The translations under genes were made by a program, and so were the position numbers. Source: Candidatus Zixiibacteriota bacterium (GTDB taxonomy: Bacteria > Zixibacteria > MSB-5A5 > GN15 > PGXB01). From it: a stretch of DNA of 7,030 bases. The notes beneath the pieces are model-generated. The model did no database searches. It saw only the letters and a program-made list of their open reading frames with translations, and was not told the DNA's origin. Below are positions 1 through 5,416 of this stretch, in pieces. The stretch spans positions 1-7,030 of the forward strand of contig DAOWOO010000068.1 in NCBI GenBank assembly GCA_030642025.1, given 5' to 3'. How positions within the stretch are numbered: the stretch's first letter is position 1; each line of letters opens with the position of its first letter.

Positions 1-1243
1 AACTTTCGCCGGGGCTGGCCGACGACGGCACTATCACCCGGTAATCGGCGCCCAGAAGGACCGGAACATCGGAGGTGCGGTCGTACGGATGTCCCCCATT
101 CGAGAACTGTACGTAAATATAAAAATCGTTGTATCGCGTAAGGCTTAGCGAGGTTTCAAGATCAATGGTATGCAGACCGGAATGGTCGATTATTCCCGAT
201 TTGGATGCCAGCACATCGTACAGCTCACCACCCTCAAAACGGTCATATATAATCAAATTATAAGTAACATTATCATCGGCGGTATAGAAACTTACGGCAT
301 GCAGAAGCTCGTCGCTGGTGGCAACAAACGCATTGAACGCCTCGGAAACATCGGTCAGCGTATCCCGCCAGCCGTGATAGTCGTAAGAATAAATGTCGTC
401 ATATTCCAAAGGTTCGACACCCTGGAATGATATCGCGCCCATTTCCGGATTCCGGCAGCAGTGCTTGTCATAGTAAGAAATCCAGAAATACCCGCCGTAA
501 CCCCATCCGGTACCCCAACTGTTCTTGACCAGCCAGGCGCCCGGCAGGGGAGCCTGGGTAGTCTTGGAATCGTTCCAGCCGATAATGGCGACAGCATGGT
601 TGGGATCGAGACTGCTGCCCGGCGGCTGATAGTGAATATAATTGCTTATAAAACCGCCGCTATAACACATGCAGGTACCGACCACACCGTAATTCATGAT
701 CGCTTCCTTGATCGCATCGATATTTTCAAGGTTATCGCCAATGGTGTACCATTCGATATCGCGGACATAGTAATAATGATAGCTGGGGTCGTAGCGAGCC
801 GCGGCGCTGTCGAATATTTGCGCATCAATATCCCGTACGGCTCCCTCGCCGCGCGCCAGGTAGGCCGCCGTCACCCGGTAATCGCCGCCCTCGTGAACAA
901 CAAGCCCGCTCCCATCCGGAGGGTAGATATCATCATTGTTGTGCTGGTTGAAACCGTTCCACCAGTCGAGATGATACTCGGCCATATTCGGCTCGCCCGA
1001 TTCACCGGCGGCGGTCCAGGCACCGGTCATAAGAAGGTTGCCCTCGATAGCGGCCATAGCGCCGTGAGTCCAGCAGGTTCCCCCCTGTTGATTCTTGACT
1101 GACGTAACCATATCATAGTCGCGCAGGTCATAGGAGTCGCGCAGGTCATAGGATGGGGGCGGGTCGGCCACCAGAACTGACGGCAGAATTATAAAAGAGA
1201 ATCCAATAATAGACAGTAGCATTAACAAATTACTTTTTTTCAT
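1..1243 (-). CDS. Secreted papain-like (C1A) cysteine peptidase with lectin-like C-terminal region, partial
   Basis: Reading from ATG at 1243 the frame stays open to base 1, giving 414 residues without the C-terminus. Residues 1-26 look like a signal peptide (KK start, hydrophobic stretch, VLVA/D cleavage), so the product is probably exported. The mature protein begins almost at once with SYDLRD, so there is no inhibitory I29 propeptide. The C1A catalytic set is visible: Gln52 or Gln53 before Cys57 (GGTCWTHG), His216 (NHAVAIIGW) and Asn241 (VKNSWGTGWG). The Cys loop is one residue shorter than in papain and lacks papain's Cys22. From about residue 260 a beta-rich region (SFYTADDNVTYNLIIYD, FYIYVQFSNGG) resembles the lectin-like domain that follows C1 peptidases in many bacteria; that assignment is from memory. 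Start choice is firm: AGGAGG lies 4 nt upstream. Substrates are unknown, probably extracellular or cell-surface proteins. It has its own promoter and no evident link to the iron genes. Confidence 0.9.
   Translation of the reverse strand, partial: MKKSNLLMLLSIIGFSFIILPSVLVADPPPSYDLRDSYDLRDYDMVTSVKNQQGGTCWTHGAMAAIEGNLLMTGAWTAAGESGEPNMAEYHLDWWNGFNQHNNDDIYPPDGSGLVVHEGGDYRVTAAYLARGEGAVRDIDAQIFDSAAARYDPSYHYYYVRDIEWYTIGDNLENIDAIKEAIMNYGVVGTCMCYSGGFISNYIHYQPPGSSLDPNHAVAIIGWNDSKTTQAPLPGAWLVKNSWGTGWGYGGYFWISYYDKHCCRNPEMGAISFQGVEPLEYDDIYSYDYHGWRDTLTDVSEAFNAFVATSDELLHAVSFYTADDNVTYNLIIYDRFEGGELYDVLASKSGIIDHSGLHTIDLETSLSLTRYNDFYIYVQFSNGGHPYDRTSDVPVLLGADYRVIVPSSASPGES
1117..1152 (-). repeat. Perfect 18-bp tandem duplication inside the peptidase gene
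   Basis: AGTCGCGCAGGTCATAGG occurs twice head to tail (1117-1134 and 1135-1152). In the protein it duplicates six residues, giving SYDLRD-SYDLRD just before the catalytic-cysteine segment, at about residues 31-42. The SYDLRD motif normally occurs once at the N-terminus of mature enzymes of this kind. The identical copies suggest a recent in-frame slippage event. Confidence 0.9.
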
Positions 1244-1247
1244 AATA

Positions 1248-1253
1248 CCTCCT
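1248..1253 (-). promoter_or_regulatory. Ribosome binding site of the peptidase gene
   Basis: The minus strand reads AGGAGG, 4 nt before the ATG at 1243. This is the strongest Shine-Dalgarno in the window and fixes the start of the exported protease. Confidence 0.85.
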
Positions 1254-1314
1254 GGCAGGCTTTTTGACGGGAGCGGATATTGTGAGGGCGGGAAATTTTA
1301 TATCCAGCTATCCC

Positions 1315-1328
1315 GATTACTTGTAATC
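1315..1328. promoter_or_regulatory. Perfect palindrome, candidate operator at the peptidase transcription start
   Basis: GATTACTTGTAATC is a perfect 6-2-6 inverted repeat. It starts about 9 bp downstream of the predicted -10 box (1337-1342), on or just after the predicted transcription start. A protein bound here would be expected to block initiation or early elongation. No binding family is recognised from the sequence. Confidence 0.4.
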
Positions 1329-1336
1329 ACTTATGC

Positions 1337-1364
1337 AATATACCACAAATCGGGTTTTCGTCAA
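1337..1364 (-). promoter_or_regulatory. Sigma70-like promoter of the peptidase gene
   Basis: On the minus strand: -35 TTGACG (1364-1359), 16-bp spacer, -10 TATATT (1342-1337). A TG one base before the -10 makes it an extended -10 element. Transcription would start near 1330, leaving a leader of about 87 nt. This gives the protease a transcript separate from the upstream feo operon, whose last stop is at 1490. Confidence 0.6.
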
Positions 1365-1489
1365 GGATTCTATTTATTGTCGGGAGGAGAAACACTGAGC
1401 AAATCAGGCCCGCGATTTTATTATGTTTCCGCATCTTACTCCTTGGAAATCAAATACTTATGCAGACCAGGATAAACTCAAATTAGCTA

Positions 1490-3637
1490 TCACAAACCCA
1501 GAATACTGCCGCCCTGGAAGACTATAAAGGCGGCTACCCATGCCAGGATCGTCTGGAAAAAAATAGAGAACCACATCCATTTGGCCCCTGCCTCGCGCTT
1601 AATGGCGATGACAGCCACGATGCAGGGCGTATAAAGCAGGATAAAGACCATAAAGGCGTAAGCACTTAACGGCGTTACCCCGCTTTTGGGATCCTTAAGG
1701 ACAGCAACCAGGTTATCTGACTGCTCATCCTGGTCTGCGCCAAGTTGGTACAGGACACCCATCGAGGAAATGACCACCTCCTTGGCCACAAAACCGGTTA
1801 AAAGCGACACCCCCATCTGCCAGTTGAACCCCAGCGGTGAGACCGCCGGACCGACAACAACACTCAGACGTCCGATCATAGTGTACTCCAGATCCTCGGC
1901 GGCTTTCAGACCCTCAAGCTCGGATATTCTGTCGGCGGCTTTCTCGGTGTCCATTTGTGAGAGCTGTACTATCTGTGCATCATAATCCTGAGTATATTCG
2001 CTTCTTTTGGGAAAGTACCCCAGGAACCATAGAATTATCGAGGCGATAAGTATCACGCCGCCCATTTTGCGAAGGTATATTTTGGTTCGCTCCCACATAT
2101 GAATAAGAACCGACCTGCCGGTTGGCCAGCGGTACGGCGGCAACTCCATGACAAACGGGATATCCTCGGAGCGCAGAATGGTATTTTTAAAAAGCTGTCC
2201 GACAATAACCGCAACAATAATGCCGAGAATATAAATCGAAAATATCACATTGCCGGCACTTTTCCCGAAGAAAGCTCCCGCAAAAAGAATGTACACCGGC
2301 AACCGGGCGCTGCACGACATAAAAGGTAACAGCAGTATGGTCAGTATCCGGTCGCGCTGGGATTCCAGGGTACGGGTTGACATGATAGCCGGGACCGTAC
2401 AGCCGAATCCCATAATCATCGGGATAAATGATTTTCCCTGCAAGCCCATATAGTGCATCAAACGATCCATCAGAAATGCGGCCCGCGCCATGTAGCCGGA
2501 ATCCTCAAGCAGAGCTATTCCAAGAAAGAGGATAACGATATTCGGTAGAAAGATAATAACCGAGCCGACTCCGCCGATTATACCGTCGACAACCAGGTCG
2601 GTGAAAACTCCCGCCGGGAGCGCCGAGGTAACGCCGTCCTGTATAATCGCCACGGCGGTATCAATCCATTCCATGGGGTAATGGCCCATCTTGAAGGTCG
2701 CCTGGAAAATCAGCCATATTAATAATATAAAAACCGGATAGCCTAATATTTTATGGGTCAGAAAATTATCGACCAGGTTTGATTGTCTCATCCGGTCAAC
2801 CTTGGGACGCTTCATAACTTCGCGGACAATCCCGGCCACGTAACCGTAACGCCCTTCGGTGATCACAATTTCAGGGTCCTGATCGGTGGTGGCCCTCAGA
2901 TGATCGACCGACTCATCCAGTTTTTCCCTGAGTTTGGCCGAGGCTTCATTATCGGTCATGCACTGCCGGGCGATTTCAATATCGCCCTCAAGAAGCTTGA
3001 TAGCCATCCAGCGCGCGTTGCGGCACCCCCGGCAGTTCATGGGGCAGGCTTTTACCGAATCGGTCAGGCTGGTGACGATATCATCAAGCTGTGAGCCGTA
3101 AGACACCGGCGGGTGGCGATGAGCATCGTGCCGATCTTCATACAGTGCAATAGCGGCGTTCATGAGAGAATTAAGACCCTGCGCCCGGTTGCCGATTGTT
3201 TTGACAATCGGTGCGCCAAGAAGTTTCGACATTTTTGCGGTATCAATCTCGATCCCGGCCTCACTGGCCTCATCCCACATGTTGAGATCAATGACAATAT
3301 CGACACCCATCTCCATTAACTGCATGGTCAGATAGAGAGAGCGTTCAAGATTACCGCTGTCAATAACATTTATAATAAGATCGGGGCTTTCATTTACGAT
3401 AAAATCGCGCGCGATTTTTTCATCAAGAGAGTACGCTGTCAGGCTGTATGTTCCGGGAAGATCGACAAAAGTTATATGGTAGCCGTCTCGGTTTTTCTGA
3501 CCGACCCGTTTTTCGACAGTAACACCCGGGAAATTGGCGACTTTCTGATGTGAACCGGTCAGACCGTTAAAAATGGATGTTTTGCCGGAGTTGGGATTCC
3601 CGGCCAGGGCAATCAATATCTCGCTTTTTCTATTCAC
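1490..3637 (-). CDS. feoB: Ferrous iron transporter FeoB
   Basis: Inner-membrane Fe(II) importer, 715 residues, within the usual FeoB size range. The N-terminal G domain has G1 GNPNSGKT (13-20), switch I around VANFPGVTVE (33-42, Thr40), G3 DLPG (59-62) and G4 NMWD (119-122). A helical linker follows (to about 295), with an unusual CPMNCRGC motif (Cys198, Cys202, Cys205) just before the family-typical RWMAIKLLEGD. From about residue 300 come hydrophobic segments of the FeoB core, with GFGCTVPA (Cys413), MSCSARLPVY (Cys442), TGFVAKE and YTPCIVAV (Cys672), all typical of the pore or gate regions. The start is GTG at 3637, because 3635-3637 reads CAC on the plus strand. Only 4 nt separate it from the feoA stop and its Shine-Dalgarno is weak, so translational coupling is likely. 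It is the last gene of the regulator-feoA-feoB operon. Confidence 0.97.
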   Translation of the reverse strand: MNRKSEILIALAGNPNSGKTSIFNGLTGSHQKVANFPGVTVEKRVGQKNRDGYHITFVDLPGTYSLTAYSLDEKIARDFIVNESPDLIINVIDSGNLERSLYLTMQLMEMGVDIVIDLNMWDEASEAGIEIDTAKMSKLLGAPIVKTIGNRAQGLNSLMNAAIALYEDRHDAHRHPPVSYGSQLDDIVTSLTDSVKACPMNCRGCRNARWMAIKLLEGDIEIARQCMTDNEASAKLREKLDESVDHLRATTDQDPEIVITEGRYGYVAGIVREVMKRPKVDRMRQSNLVDNFLTHKILGYPVFILLIWLIFQATFKMGHYPMEWIDTAVAIIQDGVTSALPAGVFTDLVVDGIIGGVGSVIIFLPNIVILFLGIALLEDSGYMARAAFLMDRLMHYMGLQGKSFIPMIMGFGCTVPAIMSTRTLESQRDRILTILLLPFMSCSARLPVYILFAGAFFGKSAGNVIFSIYILGIIVAVIVGQLFKNTILRSEDIPFVMELPPYRWPTGRSVLIHMWERTKIYLRKMGGVILIASIILWFLGYFPKRSEYTQDYDAQIVQLSQMDTEKAADRISELEGLKAAEDLEYTMIGRLSVVVGPAVSPLGFNWQMGVSLLTGFVAKEVVISSMGVLYQLGADQDEQSDNLVAVLKDPKSGVTPLSAYAFMVFILLYTPCIVAVIAIKREAGAKWMWFSIFFQTILAWVAAFIVFQGGSILGL

Positions 3638-3641
3638 ACTT

Positions 3642-3884
3642 TCAGTCGGCCATCAATTCAATCGTGACCAGGGCGGCCTCACTTCGCCGAATACTGACAT
3701 GTCCATTGCCGAATGATATCTCCAGCGGGTCCTTCAACGGAGCCATTTTGATCATCTCAACGATTTCCCCGTTATGCAGGCCCAGGTCGTATAACCGCCG
3801 CCTGATAGCGCCGTATCCACCGACACGAACGATCCGGCCCTTCTGCCCCGGTTTCAGCTGATCCAGACCCACTCTTGCAGCCAT
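3642..3884 (-). CDS. feoA: FeoA, small SH3-like partner of FeoB
   Basis: An 80-residue cytoplasmic protein with the FeoA pattern: LKPGQKGRIVRVGG, then RRRLYDLGL, then a basic-hydrophobic strand with APLKDPLEISFG and a final SIRRSEAALV. FeoA proteins fold as a small SH3-like barrel and are needed for FeoB function in several bacteria; the exact mechanism is not settled. I chose ATG at 3884 because it gives the normal family length. A longer frame from GTG at 3944 would add 20 non-family residues and overlap the upstream gene by 40 nt. The Shine-Dalgarno is poor (a GAG 9 nt upstream), and the gene starts 20 nt after the regulator stop, so coupling is plausible. The 4-nt gap to feoB completes a standard feoAB pair. 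Confidence 0.93.
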   Translation of the reverse strand: MAARVGLDQLKPGQKGRIVRVGGYGAIRRRLYDLGLHNGEIVEMIKMAPLKDPLEISFGNGHVSIRRSEAALVTIELMAD

Positions 3885-3904
3885 ACCTTGATACTCATTT
3901 GCAT

Positions 3905-4291
3905 TTACCCGTTGTCCCGAGTCTGATAATCGTGCACAAAACACTCCAGTTTTTTTAGAGTATCCTTGCTGATTGCATGCTCCATCAGACAGGCCTCAGT
4001 TTCGGATATCTCAAGCGGCACCCGGAGAATCTCGTTGAGAAAAACCCTAAGGGCTCGGTGCGCCCGGTATATCTCGGCCCCGATTTTATGACCCATGGGG
4101 TTGAGGACTATCTTGCCATAATGCTTCTGATCAACCAATCCGCGTTCCTTAAGACGGGTAACGGCCGATTTGACTGTCGGCAATGTCACCCCCAACTCAC
4201 GTGCCACGTCGGTTAATCCGACCGCAACGTGTCTCCCGGTAAGGAGATAGATTGCCTCGAGATAATCCTCTTCTCTTGATGTCAGACTCAT
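3905..4291 (-). CDS. DtxR/MntR-family metal-dependent transcriptional regulator
   Basis: A 128-residue repressor-type protein. Residues 4-65 form a winged helix (TSREEDYLEAIYLL, helix-turn-helix about 27-50, TDVARELGVTLPTVKSAVTRL). Residues 66-120 form the dimerisation and metal-binding domain. There is no C-terminal SH3 domain, so it has the two-domain MntR layout. Likely metal ligands by motif alignment are Asp9, Glu12, His78, Cys101, Glu104 and His105. Asp9 and Glu12 match MntR, whereas Cys101 matches DtxR/IdeR, so metal preference cannot be read off, although feoAB downstream argues for Fe(II). ATG at 4291 is preferred: an in-frame ATG at 4315 lies inside the promoter spacer and would not be transcribed from that promoter. 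No Shine-Dalgarno precedes 4291, and the mRNA is probably nearly leaderless. A palindrome in its own promoter suggests autoregulation. Confidence 0.92.
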   Translation of the reverse strand: MSLTSREEDYLEAIYLLTGRHVAVGLTDVARELGVTLPTVKSAVTRLKERGLVDQKHYGKIVLNPMGHKIGAEIYRAHRALRVFLNEILRVPLEISETEACLMEHAISKDTLKKLECFVHDYQTRDNG

Positions 4292-4299
4292 AATATTAT

Positions 4300-4328
4300 A
4301 GAATATTAGATTCATCTAACTTTGTCAA
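4300..4328 (-). promoter_or_regulatory. Promoter of the regulator-feoA-feoB operon
   Basis: On the minus strand: consensus -35 TTGACA (4328-4323), 17-bp spacer, -10 TATTCT (4305-4300). An AT-rich stretch upstream (4339-4350) could act as an UP element. Predicted initiation falls at about 4294-4291, practically on the regulator's ATG. A perfect TATAAT at 4300-4295 also exists but sits 22 bp from this -35. Confidence 0.65.
4306..4319. promoter_or_regulatory. Palindromic operator, probable DtxR-family binding site
   Basis: TTAGATTCATCTAA is a perfect 6-2-6 palindrome lying wholly within the 17-bp spacer of the feo promoter. Its TTAG/CTAA ends resemble the outer parts of the known DtxR consensus. 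The promoter belongs to the regulator's own gene, so repression of the feo operon by the metal-loaded regulator is the simplest reading. The palindrome ends 3 bp before the -35 of the divergent hem promoter and is centred near -44 relative to its predicted start, so it could influence that promoter too. Confidence 0.65.
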
Positions 4329-4350
4329 GTGATCAGACGATATTTTTAAT
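4322..4350 (+). promoter_or_regulatory. Promoter of the hemCDB operon
   Basis: On the plus strand: -35 TTGTCA (4322-4327, 5 of 6 to consensus), exactly 17-bp spacer, -10 TTTAAT (4345-4350, 5 of 6). Predicted initiation is at about 4356-4358, on a run of G. Its -35 overlaps the feo -35 on the opposite strand (4323-4328), so two polymerases could not occupy both promoters at once. Confidence 0.6.
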
Positions 4351-4356
4351 AGTCAG

Positions 4357-4519
4357 GGTGCAATCGCTGATGATTGTACCGCAACAACTTAGAATAGCCC
4401 AGAAACCTAACCTCGCTGGTTTTGGGGCCTTATATAGAGAAATCACTTTCAAATAAGGTTAAAGAAATTATATTGGGGGCGATTTGCCAGTATAACAAGG
4501 TCGGAGAGTATATTTTAAT
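4357..4519 (+). promoter_or_regulatory. Long structured 5' leader of the hem operon, candidate RNA regulatory element
   Basis: From the predicted start the hem mRNA would carry about 163 untranslated nt. Three consecutive stem-loops can be drawn by eye. P1: GGTGCAATC (4357-4365) with GATTGTACC (4372-4380), nine pairs including one G-U, hexaloop. P2: 4397-4407 with 4418-4428, ten pairs, one A/G mismatch, 10-nt loop. P3: CCTTAT (4428-4433) with ATAAGG (4453-4458), capped by GAAA (4439-4442) with TTTC (4447-4450). AACCT in the P2 loop (4409-4413) could instead pair with AGGTT (4456-4460), an arrangement incompatible with P3. The remainder leads to GGAGAG (4503-4508), the hemC Shine-Dalgarno. No known riboswitch class is recognised. 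The stems are seen in sequence; any regulatory role is inference. Confidence 0.4.
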
Positions 4520-5410
4520 ATGATAATTGGTTCACGGGGAAGCCAACTGGCTCTTTATCAGGCCGAGTTGGTTGCAAAAATGATGTCCGACTTCGGAATC
4601 CCGACTGAGATCGAGATCATAAAAACAGTCGGTGATAAAATAGATCACCTGAGTTTCGACAAGATTGAAGGTAAAGGCTTTTTCACCAGGGAACTTGAAG
4701 AAGCCCTGCTGGATCGCCGGATTGATCTGGCCGTTCATTCTCTCAAAGACCTGCCGACCGAGCTTCCGCCGGGCCTGACAATAGGAGGGTACTGCTCACC
4801 GGAGGATTCATCGGAACTGATGTTGATTCGACCCGAATCGTTCAAACCCATGCAGAGATTGAACCTGGCAAAGAATGCAACGGTTGGTACCAGCTCGGTG
4901 CGTCGGGAAGCCCAGTTGAAATACCACCGTCCGGATATTGTCATCGAGCCTTTGCGGGGCAACGTACCCACCCGGATTAAAAAGCTTCAGGAAGAAATGT
5001 ACGATGCCATAATTCTGGCACGGGCCGGTGTCAAAAGGCTGGATCTTGATCTATCCGATTTAAAGGCCATCATTTTGAATAAAGATGAATTTCTCCCTGC
5101 TCCCGGTCAGGGGATACTGGCTATCGAAATACGTGAAAATGACAATACTGCCGGAGCAACAGTATCCCGGCTCAACAGCAAGACTGCCGAGCGAACGGCC
5201 CGCCTGGAGCGCGGTCTTCTGGCTCATTTTCAGGGCGGATGTCAACTTCCCCTGGCGGTAACATCTGATATCTCCGGCAATAAAATGACCCTGAAGGCCT
5301 TTCTCGGCAGGCGCGACGGCAACCGATGGCTTGCACCCTCATTTTATAAAGGGTCCGGCGATGATATCGATAAACTAATTGAAGATGCGTATATAAAGCT
5401 GACAGCATAG
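4520..5410 (+). CDS. hemC: Porphobilinogen deaminase (hydroxymethylbilane synthase)
   Basis: A cytoplasmic enzyme that joins four porphobilinogen molecules into hydroxymethylbilane. At 296 residues it is close to usual length. Family motifs in order: GSRGSQLAL (4-12), GKGFFTRELEEALL, AVHSLKDLP with catalytic Asp77, GTSSVRR (123-129), RGNVPTR (146-152), ARAGVKRL, LPAPGQG, and GGCQLPL, where Cys241 carries the covalent dipyrromethane cofactor. Nothing essential is missing. The start is ATG at 4520, with GGAGAG at 4503-4508, 11 nt upstream, and the protein begins directly with the conserved GSRGSQLAL strand. It is the first gene of a hemC-hemD-hemB operon read away from the feo operon; hemD begins 6 nt after its stop. 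hemA is not upstream of it, unlike in many bacterial hem clusters. Confidence 0.98.
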   Translation: MIIGSRGSQLALYQAELVAKMMSDFGIPTEIEIIKTVGDKIDHLSFDKIEGKGFFTRELEEALLDRRIDLAVHSLKDLPTELPPGLTIGGYCSPEDSSELMLIRPESFKPMQRLNLAKNATVGTSSVRREAQLKYHRPDIVIEPLRGNVPTRIKKLQEEMYDAIILARAGVKRLDLDLSDLKAIILNKDEFLPAPGQGILAIEIRENDNTAGATVSRLNSKTAERTARLERGLLAHFQGGCQLPLAVTSDISGNKMTLKAFLGRRDGNRWLAPSFYKGSGDDIDKLIEDAYIKLTA

Positions 5411-5416
5411 CCGAAG

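Noticed and set aside
461..1102. Plus-strand open frame of 213 codons opposite the peptidase gene
   Set aside because: It is antisense to a clear C1A peptidase with a signal peptide, catalytic residues and strong Shine-Dalgarno. Its translation resembles no family I know and it has no ribosome binding site.
1365..1489. Terminator downstream of feoB
   Set aside because: The only inverted repeat seen is AAATC/GATTT around 1401-1418 (5 bp), with no GC-rich stem and no T-run in the feo direction.
3885..3944. Longer FeoA from GTG at 3944
   Set aside because: It would add 20 residues unlike any FeoA and overlap the regulator gene by 40 nt. ATG at 3884 gives the normal family length.
4295..4300. 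Perfect TATAAT on the minus strand as the feo -10 box
   Set aside because: It is 22 bp from the TTGACA box, has no acceptable -35 at 17 bp, and would start transcription inside the coding region.
4292..4315. Longer regulator from ATG at 4315
   Set aside because: This ATG lies inside the palindrome between the -35 and -10 boxes, so it would not be on the transcript from that promoter. The extra eight residues are not part of the family.
4404..4413. AACCTAACCT as a second DtxR box
   Set aside because: Only one half resembles the DtxR consensus and no symmetric partner is present. The stretch is better explained by the P2 stem-loop.
4447..4496. Alternative hem promoters with -10 TATATT (4469-4474) or TATAAC (4491-4496)
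   Set aside because: Their best -35 candidates match only about 3 of 6 positions, whereas TTGTCA-17-TTTAAT at 4322-4350 matches 5 of 6 in both boxes.
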